Source of the DNA: Bacteroidales bacterium Bact_07
GTDB lineage: Bacteria; Bacteroidota; Bacteroidia; Bacteroidales; Tenuifilaceae
Assembly (NCBI GenBank): GCA_001603415.1
Contig: LUYY01000023.1
Location: 1-17,556 of the forward strand
DNA length: 17,556 nucleotides
Direction: 5' to 3'
Every line of letters starts with the position of its first letter. Within the stretch, counting starts at the first letter, position 1. Below are positions 7,484 to 14,467 of this stretch, in pieces. Under the pieces are notes generated by a model. It worked only from the letters and a program-made list of their open reading frames with translations, made no database searches and was not told where the DNA came from. The position numbers were made by a program, and so were the translations under genes.

Positions 7484-8677
7484 TTAAAATGGGTTTTTAA
7501 ATCCTAATTTGGCAATAATCTTAGATGCACTTCCTGTGGGTATTATCTCAATTTGAACTTCAAGCTGAGATGTTGCCAGAAGATTCTGGTCTGGATCTAC
7601 ATAAACATTAATTCCTGATACTTCATCGTTGCGAAGCATTTCCTCAAGGCCTCGTTTGCCTATCGTCTCAAACTGCTTAACCACTTCAGTTGATAACTTG
7701 CCTGTTTTGGGATCGATCTTTTGTGGTGATTCAAGATATGGCAAGAGTGATGCTCGCACAAGTCGTGCAGCTTTGTTCATGGTTTCTACATTTTCGGCAT
7801 ATGCATAATCTGATGTGGCTGATGTTGCAGTGGCAGTACTATTGAAATAATAGCCAGATATGCCTGTATGGGTCCTGAAGAATTGTGCTCCGGCTTCATC
7901 GATAGCATCTTGCACAGCATCCGAGATTTCTTCAATTTTCTGTCCGTTTATTCCGGCAACCGTTAAGCTACCTCCATAACAATTAAACTTATCAACCCAA
8001 CTGTGCTTTACATTTACAGCGGCAGCGGATCTTGCTCCAAGTGCTGTGCCTACAGCAGCATAAGATGCATATTGTTGATGCTTATTTGCTGTGACAATCG
8101 ACTGGCCAACCATTACCATAACGCCTTCAGCATTCAAACCACGTATATTATATGGTGTGCTCGTTGGGCTATAATTTTTACCTTCCAGGATAAAAAATAC
8201 AGGCCGATGTGCAGCAAATTCTAAAAGATATAGAGTTTGAGCAGCCATTATTGCCTGTATCTGGTCAGAACCCGCAGCTTCGAATGGCATCACTGATTCA
8301 GGGGTTCTCGGATTCCATACCACACCTACACGTTTTATCTTCCCTTGAGCTCTTCTGAGAAACTTTTTACAACTCTCTTCAATTAGAGCACGGTAAGAGG
8401 AATCTATATCTGTTATCATAAGATACAAGGTGCCATTTGGATTCATTCTGAAAAACTCACTAATATGTTCATATACAAGAATTCCGTTATTTAGATCATA
8501 ATTAGGAGTAATCTGTAAGGAAAGAGCATCATCGACAGATGAAAGTAGATACAATGTATTAAGTTGTACACCACCTTCAACTGGTAAACCATTGCAAAGC
8601 AATCCACTGATACCATCCTGGCTTTCTGTGCGACGACCCAGCCCACCGCTTCCTTTTACAATAATAACATCATTCAT
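7484..8677 (-). CDS. Tail sheath protein (DUF2586 family)
   Basis: A 397-residue protein. The N-terminus GLGRRTESQDGISGLLCNG, the middle HRPVFFILEGKNYSPTSTPY and the conserved C-terminal part (GISGYYFNSTATATS, AENVETMNKAARLVRASLLP, and NVYVDPDQNLLATSQLEVQI) match the DUF2586 tail sheath family of Bacteroidetes phages as I know it. It polymerises around the tail tube and contracts to drive the tube through the envelope, so its presence makes this a myovirus-type particle. About 400 residues is normal for a minimal sheath without decoration domains. The start overlaps the upstream gene by 4 bases (ATGA), so translation is likely coupled. Confidence 0.82.
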   Translation of the reverse strand: MNDVIIVKGSGGLGRRTESQDGISGLLCNGLPVEGGVQLNTLYLLSSVDDALSLQITPNYDLNNGILVYEHISEFFRMNPNGTLYLMITDIDSSYRALIEESCKKFLRRAQGKIKRVGVVWNPRTPESVMPFEAAGSDQIQAIMAAQTLYLLEFAAHRPVFFILEGKNYSPTSTPYNIRGLNAEGVMVMVGQSIVTANKHQQYASYAAVGTALGARSAAAVNVKHSWVDKFNCYGGSLTVAGINGQKIEEISDAVQDAIDEAGAQFFRTHTGISGYYFNSTATATSATSDYAYAENVETMNKAARLVRASLLPYLESPQKIDPKTGKLSTEVVKQFETIGKRGLEEMLRNDEVSGINVYVDPDQNLLATSQLEVQIEIIPTGSASKIIAKLGFKNPF

Positions 8678-9042
8678 AGCTCAATGTGGTTTTGAGTGTC
8701 AATTAAACGATTTCCGGTTTTAGCTGATTTCTCAGATTCTTTTTGTTTTTTTACACGTGTTTGCACATCCGGGTTCTTTTTCGGTACAGGATTTGGGTTG
8801 GAATCTTCGAGGTTAGAGACCGGGTTATTTTCGGCAGGTAGATTACTAAATTGAATAACCTCAGCTCGAGAAATTATCATTATGGTGTGTCCGTTAACAC
8901 GGGCATGGTAATTGGCATGCCCTTCTGCTTCTGGCAAAAAGATATTGCCATCTGTTACAGCAATTACTTTTTCTACATCGGGGTATTGATCAAATACTTT
9001 AGCTGCTTCCTCCATAAGCTCGGTTCTTGTCAGTCTTTTCAT
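8674..9042 (-). CDS. Conserved phage protein of unknown function before the sheath gene
   Basis: A 122-residue protein with two parts. Residues 1-60 form a small alpha/beta unit: RTELMEEAAKVFDQYPDVEK, then VIAVTDGNIFLPEAEGHAN and the strand HTIMIISRAE. Residues 65-122 are Asn/Pro/Lys-rich and probably disordered. I recall similar DG-x-FLPE small proteins just ahead of tail genes in other Bacteroidetes prophages but know no function. Its start lies 44 bases inside the end of the holin gene, an unusually long overlap for this operon, which suggests the lysis genes were placed against an older tail module. It could be a head-tail joining or sheath-associated protein; this is only a guess from position. 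Confidence 0.55.
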   Translation of the reverse strand: MKRLTRTELMEEAAKVFDQYPDVEKVIAVTDGNIFLPEAEGHANYHARVNGHTIMIISRAEVIQFSNLPAENNPVSNLEDSNPNPVPKKNPDVQTRVKKQKESEKSAKTGNRLIDTQNHIEL

Positions 9043-9541
9043 AATTATTGAATGATTTTAGTAAAACATCGGTTTTATCAGCAGACCCTTTTGAGGATCC
9101 TCTATAAAAGTTCAATACAGTGCTGAGTGCCGTTAAAAGTGCACCCAGGACGGCATAGGCAATCTCACGGTTTCCGTTTGGGATGGGGCGGAAATATAGC
9201 AGTAATGCAAGCCCTATTGTAAATACAACAATTATTATATCAATTATAAATCCAACATTTTTGGCAAGCCAGCTTGCTGATGCAGCTTCCTGGATTTTAA
9301 TATTCATATTGCGTGCATCAGCTACATCAGCGAGATAAGCCTTAAGTTCATTTTCTTCATAATCCAGAAGAAGTTTTTTGAACTCACTGGCTTGTTCAGG
9401 TTCCATTTGTGGAATTTCTTTCTCTACAAGTTTGCTGATAAGCTTAGCGGGTGGAAATACATCTCCTACAAGCTCCAAAACACCAGGGGCATTTTGATTT
9501 AAAAATTTACCGACAGCTGTTTCTTTAAAAGGCTTTTTCAT
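8999..9541 (-). CDS. Holin (3TM GTA-type)
   Basis: A 180-residue protein resembling the GTA_holin_3TM type. An amphipathic N-terminal half (PGVLELVGDVFPPAKLISKL, then an acidic helix with LDYEENELKAYLADVADAR) is followed by two clear membrane spans, about 95-117 (KNVGFIIDIIIVVFTIGLAL) and 126-146 (IAYAVLGALLTALSTVLNFY), and the characteristic FYRGSSKGSADKTDVL tail that I associate with this family in Bacteroidetes. It would open the inner membrane to let the endolysin reach peptidoglycan. It directly follows the M15 endolysin gene and precedes the sheath-side genes. The third span is not obvious; the region 18-38 is the best candidate. Confidence 0.7.
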   Translation of the reverse strand: MKKPFKETAVGKFLNQNAPGVLELVGDVFPPAKLISKLVEKEIPQMEPEQASEFKKLLLDYEENELKAYLADVADARNMNIKIQEAASASWLAKNVGFIIDIIIVVFTIGLALLLYFRPIPNGNREIAYAVLGALLTALSTVLNFYRGSSKGSADKTDVLLKSFNNYEKTDKNRAYGGSS

Positions 9542-9553
9542 GATGATAAACCA

Positions 9554-9979
9554 CTATTTAAATGGTACAACTAGAATTTTTTTCAACCCAGTATATCTGC
9601 AATCAACATGCACCCATGTTGGTGTATCTGCTTCAATACAAGTGAGGCCGTTGATCATAAATACTTCCTGATGTTTATAAATTTCTTTTCGAATTTCATC
9701 AGGGGTAAGATTCGATAAGTTAAAATCAATGGCTCGTCCAAAACGATGCTGACTATATTGGGCACCAATTTCTGATGCAAAGTCGCGTAAACCTCGCTCA
9801 GTAAATTCTCCCCCTATATGCCAATTATTTATGGTCATAGGCATATCAAAATAATCTCTGATAAATTGAGCAAGAGATATAATTCTTGAATCAACAAACC
9901 AAATAGCCTTATCGCCCCATTTTTTATACATACTAGGCCCTACAAATTCCTGAATTATAAAATTCTTGCTTACTTGCAT
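9554..9979 (-). CDS. Endolysin, peptidase M15 family (D,D/L,D-carboxypeptidase-like)
   Basis: A 141-residue single-domain zinc peptidase. The two family motifs are present: SQHRFGRAIDFN (residues 76-87, zinc ligands His78 and Asp85) and TWVHVDCR (121-128, zinc ligand His124), with Glu116 a likely catalytic base. M15_3 enzymes cleave peptide bridges in peptidoglycan and are common phage endolysins. There is no signal peptide, so export depends on the adjacent holin. It lies between a small membrane protein and the holin, making a compact lysis cassette. The start ATG lies 10 bases inside the end of the small membrane gene. The length is normal for a catalytic domain without a wall-binding domain, as expected for a Gram-negative host. 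Confidence 0.88.
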   Translation of the reverse strand: MQVSKNFIIQEFVGPSMYKKWGDKAIWFVDSRIISLAQFIRDYFDMPMTINNWHIGGEFTERGLRDFASEIGAQYSQHRFGRAIDFNLSNLTPDEIRKEIYKHQEVFMINGLTCIEADTPTWVHVDCRYTGLKKILVVPFK

Positions 9980-10164
9980 TTTGCTTTAATATATTTAGTC
10001 GCTTTAACCCAAACCCATCGCATTATCAGACCGCCCAGTGCCCCCATACCACCAAGTAAGATAGCTTCGAAGATGCTTTGATAGTTAATTACTCCGGCAA
10101 TCATGCCAGTAATCGAACTTAACGAACCATAGGTGCTTGCCAATAGGGGTTCCCTCATTTTCAT
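9970..10164 (-). CDS. Small two-span membrane protein, possible holin/antiholin partner
   Basis: A 64-residue protein with two hydrophobic spans: about 13-32 (GSLSSITGMIAGVINYQSIF, weaker) and 33-52 (EAILLGGMGALGGLIMRWVW), and a basic C-terminus (KATKYIKAKCK). The reading frame stays open upstream to 10302, but those codons are the tRNA gene, so I place the start at the ATG at 10164 (a second ATG follows at 10158). The small size, Gly-rich spans and the site directly before the endolysin fit a class II-like holin or antiholin. The larger 3TM-type holin on the other side of the endolysin may be its partner. No sequence family is recognised with certainty. Confidence 0.6.
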   Translation of the reverse strand: MKMREPLLASTYGSLSSITGMIAGVINYQSIFEAILLGGMGALGGLIMRWVWVKATKYIKAKCK

Positions 10165-10217
10165 AAGTTTTATATTTTTAAGGCAAATGCCGGCATGCTC
10201 TAATGTTTGATAAGGGT

Positions 10218-10293
10218 TGGTAGCGGGAGAGGGATTCGAACCCCCGACTTGCGGATTATGAGTCCGCTGATCTAGCCACTGATCTATCCCGCA
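10218..10293 (-). tRNA. tRNA with CAU anticodon (tRNA-Met, initiator-like, or tRNA-Ile2)
   Basis: Read on the minus strand, this folds as a complete 76-base cloverleaf with encoded CCA. The acceptor stem pairs at 2-7 with 66-71 but 1:72 is a U-U mismatch; the D stem is GATC/GATC with GG in the loop; the anticodon stem is GCGGA/TCCGC with loop CTCATAA (anticodon CAU); the T arm is GGGGG-TTCGAAT-CCCTC with one G-U pair. The 1:72 mismatch and the A11:U24 pair are initiator features, but the third G-C pair (31:39) is A-U instead. A modified Ile2 tRNA reading AUA is also possible, since AUA codons are frequent here. It lies between capsid and lysis genes in the same direction. Confidence 0.92.
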
Positions 10294-10308
10294 TCTACTC
10301 ATATGTAA

Positions 10309-11358
10309 TTAAACTTTTTCAGAAACTAAAGCGCCAAAGCCGGTCCATTTTTTAGGAAGACAAATATCATAAAGCCTGAAACCTACAAGATTACGTCTGT
10401 ATTCAGGGTCGCCTGACGCCTCGCTGTAATACATTTTGAGGTCTCCTTTGGCTTTGAAAGCTCGCTGTGGATAAAAAGCAATAGAGGCGGCTTGGTCATT
10501 TGCCGGATCAGCAGCGGCTCCAAAGGCTTTTTTGGTCAATACACCACTTATTACTTTATAAACCGGCATTGTTGGATATTCATATATTCTGAATCCGTAC
10601 ATGTTTAATACGGTTCCTTCGGATATATTTTTATATTGCTTTTCAAATGTTTCATCCACCATCAAAAGATCTTGCACATGCTCGTTGCACAAAAGCAATA
10701 TTCTTCCTTTTTTGGGCACCTTCAGGTCATCAAGTTTTTTCTTCAAGCGTATAATATCCTGAGGTATAAGTCGCTTTCTGGCATAAGTTTCTCCATTGCT
10801 GGTGCCACTTGTTAGTATTATTGGCGTTTCAGCACTATCCACTGATGGTGCAAGCGCATGTGCAGCCTTATCCGCGGTTTTTTCTTCCAGTACCTCCTTA
10901 TGTTGGGTAATTATATTGGCCATCTTGTCGTAGGAGATAGCATATAATTCATCATCAGTAATTACAGTATTTTTTGTATCAAACTTGTCTAATGAGATGG
11001 CCACGTCTTCATCTTCACGACTCACTACGGCTATTGGATAAGTAGTGTTGTTTATCAATACTTCGGGGTCGGCCCCTACATCTACCAGGTGTATCACATT
11101 ATTATTAACAAGCTCATCACGGCTGGGAATTTCATTTATCCATGACGAATCACTGCGAAAATGGTTGAGCATTTCGCCGGTCCATATCTCCACCATTACG
11201 GTATCCATTAAAACACCTGTTTTACTACGTGGAATGAATGAACCCAGCAAAAGAGTACCAATAATTGGAATTAATGGCAGTCCTGTAATAATTCCTGTAA
11301 CTCCTCCTACAAAAAAGGCAAAAAGAAGTGCGATTACTAATGAAATAATAGATCTCAT
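10309..11358 (-). CDS. Major capsid protein with hydrophobic N-terminus
   Basis: A 349-residue protein that I recognise as the Bacteroidetes Mu-like major capsid family. The HK97-fold body begins near residue 51, with VMVEIWTGEMLNHFRSD, followed by VDVGADPEVLINNTTYP, ITDDELYAISYDKM, KKGRILLLCNEHVQDLL, LYGF-like NMYGFRIYEYP and a C-terminal YRRNLVGFRLYDICLP. Residues 1-45 are unusual: a run of two hydrophobic segments (4-22 and 23-42, with GVTGIITGLPLIPIIG between) that resembles a membrane hairpin. I recall the same feature in related proteins, so it is probably a family trait and not an assembly error. It may be a membrane-targeting or cleaved delta-like segment. An internal ATG at 11208 (Met51), preceded by AGGTG, is an alternative start. 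Confidence 0.85.
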   Translation of the reverse strand: MRSIISLVIALLFAFFVGGVTGIITGLPLIPIIGTLLLGSFIPRSKTGVLMDTVMVEIWTGEMLNHFRSDSSWINEIPSRDELVNNNVIHLVDVGADPEVLINNTTYPIAVVSREDEDVAISLDKFDTKNTVITDDELYAISYDKMANIITQHKEVLEEKTADKAAHALAPSVDSAETPIILTSGTSNGETYARKRLIPQDIIRLKKKLDDLKVPKKGRILLLCNEHVQDLLMVDETFEKQYKNISEGTVLNMYGFRIYEYPTMPVYKVISGVLTKKAFGAAADPANDQAASIAFYPQRAFKAKGDLKMYYSEASGDPEYRRNLVGFRLYDICLPKKWTGFGALVSEKV

Positions 11359-11378
11359 TTTTCAGTTTTTAGAAATTT

Positions 11379-11834
11379 TTAAATATTTACTTCACGTTTG
11401 TATTTTTCACGGTAAAGATTGCGGTAAAGTTCTGGTTGCTCAAGTTTCACCCTTTCAAGTTCTTTGCGGCCTAATTTCACCAGGTCGTCCCACGATTTCG
11501 GTTCTGTGCTGAGAGAAACAGGTTTCCTTTGTACCATTTCGGTTGGCCGTTTAACAGGCTGTATTGCCTCAAGCAGGGCTTTCGTACTTTCATAATCCGA
11601 TAAAGCCAACTTAACAAAAGATTCCTTTTTATCAGCCGTTATTCTGCATGCAGCAATGGCTTCATTCACTAATTCTTCGGCCCGGGCCTTCAGAGCAATC
11701 GTTTCTTTATTTTTCAATTCTAGATTTTCAGCTGCCAAGGCTTGTTTTTCATTTTGTAATACAGCAATTTCTTGCAAAATTTGTTCTTCAGTGGCATTTT
11801 CAGGCAGCCCAAGTTTTAGAGCGATACTTTTCAT
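11379..11834 (-). CDS. Possible separate scaffold protein from internal in-frame start
   Basis: Codon 169 of the protease gene is an ATG behind the A-rich leader CATCAAATAAAA, which looks like an ordinary Bacteroidetes start context. Starting there would give a 151-residue protein with only the coiled-coil scaffold, as lambda Nu3 within C or Mu Z within I. This is the same frame as the full-length gene; existence of the shorter product is inferred. Confidence 0.5.
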   Translation of the reverse strand: MKSIALKLGLPENATEEQILQEIAVLQNEKQALAAENLELKNKETIALKARAEELVNEAIAACRITADKKESFVKLALSDYESTKALLEAIQPVKRPTEMVQRKPVSLSTEPKSWDDLVKLGRKELERVKLEQPELYRNLYREKYKREVNI

Positions 11835-12338
11835 TTTTATTTGATGTTTGTTAATAATAGGTATTATTGCATTGTCTTCTCCTGCTGATAATGCTATAAT
11901 TTTATCATCTTTGTAAAGCCTTACACTATTTTTATTACCTGGTATATCTACCAGACTTATTTCCAGTAATACACATTTGGTTACTGTACCCCTTGTTTGC
12001 CCAGGCAACATAAGTTCGGGGTCCATAGATACTTCTAATACCTGTATTCCAATCGAACATGCATTTATAAATCCTTGATCTACCTTACTTTTTATTTGTT
12101 TGGCAAATGGGTCAAATTCATCCAAAACCGCCTCAGCAGTTAAGGCACCATTCTCAATTTTCAGGTTTTCCCATCTTCCAATAGGTAGCAACCGGCTGTC
12201 ATACCTTTCATGACGCCAAAGCATTACAGGATTTTTTATAAAAGATGTAAAATCGATACCCTCGGTTAGTATACGAAAGCCGGCATCATTGACCGATTCA
12301 TCACTTACCTTAAATCGCGTTCCTGCCATTATGAACAT
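11379..12338 (-). CDS. Prohead protease fused to scaffold (Mu gpI-like)
   Basis: A 319-residue protein with two parts. Residues 1-130 are an S78 (HK97/Mu I) prohead serine protease: the His43 motif MLWRHERYDSRLLPIGRW and the Ser95 motif DQGFINACSIGIQVLE are both intact. Residues 169-319 begin MKSIALKLGLPENATEEQIL and continue as a charged coiled coil (LQNEKQALAAENLELKNK), which is the scaffold. The protease would remove scaffold and possibly the capsid N-terminus during maturation. It lies first in the leftward operon, before the capsid gene, as expected. The start may be the ATG at 12338 or the fourth codon at 12329, which leaves a more sensible leader behind the predicted promoter. Confidence 0.85.
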   Translation of the reverse strand: MFIMAGTRFKVSDESVNDAGFRILTEGIDFTSFIKNPVMLWRHERYDSRLLPIGRWENLKIENGALTAEAVLDEFDPFAKQIKSKVDQGFINACSIGIQVLEVSMDPELMLPGQTRGTVTKCVLLEISLVDIPGNKNSVRLYKDDKIIALSAGEDNAIIPIINKHQIKMKSIALKLGLPENATEEQILQEIAVLQNEKQALAAENLELKNKETIALKARAEELVNEAIAACRITADKKESFVKLALSDYESTKALLEAIQPVKRPTEMVQRKPVSLSTEPKSWDDLVKLGRKELERVKLEQPELYRNLYREKYKREVNI

Positions 12339-12491
12339 TACAATTGGAGATTCAAAGAAAATCCAAGAATAATAACTTTACAAATTACATATTACTAATT
12401 ATAAATAACTTACATTATAATATGCCTCCAATAACATATAATAACACAAGATTTCATACTCGAAACAGCATAATTGAATTTTGCAGTAAAT
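12339..12491. promoter_or_regulatory. Divergent intergenic region between the two late operons
   Basis: About 150 AT-rich bases separate the protease and small terminase genes, which are transcribed away from each other, so both promoters should lie here. The leftward one is proposed separately. For the rightward one I see only weak matches (GAATTTTG at 12476-12483). A 7-base inverted repeat, CATATTA (12388-12394) and TAATATG (12418-12424), with centres 30 bases apart, could be an operator but may be chance in such AT-rich DNA. Confidence 0.45.
12353..12384 (-). promoter_or_regulatory. Candidate Bacteroidetes-type promoter for the leftward late operon
   Basis: On the minus strand, TTTG (12381-12384) is followed after 20 bases by TTTCTTTG (12353-12360), one mismatch from the TTTG-N19-21-TAnnTTTG consensus of the Bacteroidetes primary sigma factor. 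Transcription would start near 12346, leaving a leader of under 20 bases before the protease ATG at 12329. A phage-encoded activator could also act here. Confidence 0.4.
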
Positions 12492-12938
12492 ATGTCACCA
12501 ATGGGCAGAAAAACAGATGAAAACAAAAAGAGCCTTGCATTTATCTTATTCATGAATGGTATGCTACAAAAAGATATTTGCCAAAGGGTGAATATTACTC
12601 CAAAAACATTGCAGCGGTGGATAGAACAAGAAGCCTGGAAAGAAAAACTGGCTGCTAAAACTATTACTCGCACCGAACTTGTAAACAAAGTATTGAGCAA
12701 GATTTATGATATGCTTTCCACCTCAGGTAATGTTGATGCTGATGCCCTAAGTAAACTTGCCTCGACTATCGAACGTTTGGATAAGAAGGATACTCCGGTT
12801 ATTATTATGGAAGTTTTTATGCGTTTTGGCAATTGGCTTCAACAGATTTCTGCAAAAGATAAAGATTGCGACTTAGAATTCATTAAGAAAGTTACACGCT
12901 ATCAAGATAAATATGTAACCGAAAAAATGGCACAATGA
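12492..12938 (+). CDS. Small terminase subunit (HTH DNA-binding)
   Basis: A 148-residue protein with a helix-turn-helix at about residues 25-45 (LQKDICQRVNITPKTLQRWI), followed by EQEAWKEKL, a pattern shared by small terminase subunits that recognise phage DNA and regulate the motor. The C-terminal two-thirds are helical (DADALSKLASTIERLDKKD, then a segment with FMRFGNWLQQISAKDKD), suitable for oligomer ring assembly. The frame can be opened by a TTG at 12474, but the ATG at 12492 (or 12501, MGRKTDENKK) is more credible. The stop overlaps the large terminase start by 4 bases (ATGA), so the two are translationally coupled. First gene of the rightward operon. Confidence 0.75.
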   Translation: MSPMGRKTDENKKSLAFILFMNGMLQKDICQRVNITPKTLQRWIEQEAWKEKLAAKTITRTELVNKVLSKIYDMLSTSGNVDADALSKLASTIERLDKKDTPVIIMEVFMRFGNWLQQISAKDKDCDLEFIKKVTRYQDKYVTEKMAQ

Positions 12939-14467
12939 AAGCAGATGCCCTTCTATATCAAAAATGGAAAGAACATTGTGCCGCAGTAGAGTCGGCTACA
13001 AACCTGATTATAACAGAGTCATCTGATAACGCCAGGCTAAGAGTTGGGAAATTATTGAATGACTATGAAACATTTGCCTCTTACTACTTCCCTCATTATA
13101 TTACAGATCCATGTGCTGATTTTCATATAGATGCTGCTAAAAAAATTAAATCAGACCCTAATATATTTGCCATACTCGAGTGGCCTCGAGAACACGCCAA
13201 AAGTGTCCATGCCGATATAATAATCCCTCTATTCCTAAAAGCCCACAAAGAACTCAACGGAATGATAATAGTGGGCAAAAATGAAACAGATGCCTGCATG
13301 CAACTTTCACAACTTCAAGCTGAGCTTGAATATAATCAACGATATATTAATGATTTTGGAAAACAAAAAAAGCTTGGCAGTTGGGAAGATGGCGAATTTA
13401 TAACTACCGATAATATATTATTTCGAGCTTATGGGCGGGGTCAAAGCCCCAGGGGATTACGCTTGCGAGAGAAACGTCCTAATTATTGCGTAATAGATGA
13501 TATTGATGACGATGAAATAGTTCAAAATCCTGACAGGGTAGAAAAAGTGGTCGACTGGATTCTGGGCTCTCTTTATAACGCTTTGGACATTCGTAAAAGC
13601 CGTATGGTTGTTGTAGGAAACCGTATTCATCAAAAATCTATTCTTGCCCACCTGGTCGGCGATATAGAAGAAGGAAGCCCAAAACGAAAAGGCATTTGGC
13701 ATTCAAAAGTTATGGCTACGCTCGATGGAACTTTCACAGGAAAGCCTGCATGGCACCAAAAATACACCAGCGAACAACTACAACGACGTTTTGAACGTAT
13801 TGGTTACTATATGGCCATGCGTGAATTTTTTCATAAACCTGTATCAAAAGGAAAAATTTTTAAGCGAGAATGGATTATATGGGGCAAAATCCCAAAACTT
13901 TCTGAGATGGACCATATCGTTTGTTATTTTGACCCAAGCTATAAAGCAAAAACGACAAACGATTTCAAGGCAGTAAAGGTATGGGGTAAAAAGGGATTAA
14001 AATTATATTGTATCGATGCATTTGTAAAACAGGCAACCCTTACAGAAGCTATAAAATGGATATATGATTTTTATGAGGCAACACGCGATATTGCAGCAGT
14101 TGAGTTTTATATGGAAGAGGTATTTATGCAGGATACATTCTACGATGATTTTGAAGCAGAAGCTCGTATTAGAGGTTATTATTTGCCTATAAGAGGGGAT
14201 ACCCGTCGCAAACCTGATAAATTTAGTCGAATTGCAGCTATTGCTCCCTACTGGGAACGAGGATTGGTAATTTATAATCAAGCCCGAAAAACATCTGCTC
14301 ATATGATTACGGGGATTGAGCAAACCCTTGCCTTCCAAAAAGGTTCAGCAGTGCATGATGACGGGCCGGATGCCGATGAGGGAGCCATATTTATCCTTCA
14401 GCGTAGAGGAAGGGTGGAAAATTTCGATATTCAGATTGGTTTACGTAATCATAAATCTATTTACTAA
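12935..14467 (+). CDS. Terminase large subunit (ATPase/nuclease)
   Basis: A 510-residue packaging motor. The ATPase domain has the Walker A variant EWPREHAKS (82-90), Walker B YCVIDDID (184-191) with a cluster of acidic residues, and the coupling motif MVVVGNRIHQKS (224-235). The nuclease domain (about 320-490) is RNase H-like, with the acidic positions in VCYFDPSYKAK (Asp333), EFYMEEVFMQD (Glu393/394) and VHDDGPDADEGA (Asp475-481). It binds the portal, pumps DNA and cuts it. The Walker A lacks the leading Gly of a classical P-loop, as in many phage terminases. It follows the small subunit with a 4-base overlap and ends with an overlap into the gp36-like gene. Full length and apparently intact. 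Confidence 0.9.
   Translation: MKADALLYQKWKEHCAAVESATNLIITESSDNARLRVGKLLNDYETFASYYFPHYITDPCADFHIDAAKKIKSDPNIFAILEWPREHAKSVHADIIIPLFLKAHKELNGMIIVGKNETDACMQLSQLQAELEYNQRYINDFGKQKKLGSWEDGEFITTDNILFRAYGRGQSPRGLRLREKRPNYCVIDDIDDDEIVQNPDRVEKVVDWILGSLYNALDIRKSRMVVVGNRIHQKSILAHLVGDIEEGSPKRKGIWHSKVMATLDGTFTGKPAWHQKYTSEQLQRRFERIGYYMAMREFFHKPVSKGKIFKREWIIWGKIPKLSEMDHIVCYFDPSYKAKTTNDFKAVKVWGKKGLKLYCIDAFVKQATLTEAIKWIYDFYEATRDIAAVEFYMEEVFMQDTFYDDFEAEARIRGYYLPIRGDTRRKPDKFSRIAAIAPYWERGLVIYNQARKTSAHMITGIEQTLAFQKGSAVHDDGPDADEGAIFILQRRGRVENFDIQIGLRNHKSIY

Noticed and set aside
10165..10302. N-terminal extension of the small membrane protein frame up to 10302
   Set aside because: These codons translate the tRNA gene; the QVGGSNPSPA-type peptide is the usual signature of a conceptual translation through a tRNA T arm.
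12474..12491. TTG start adding six residues to the small terminase
   Set aside because: An ATG follows at 12492 and another at 12501; the extra residues add no domain.
12410..12700. Minus-strand 96-codon frame over the small terminase start
   Set aside because: It is antisense to a credible HTH gene, has a composition of a mirror frame and would block the divergent promoter region.
13175..13190. Inverted repeat CTCGAG-TGGC-CTCGAG
   Set aside because: It lies within the codons of the terminase Walker A region, so protein constraint explains it.
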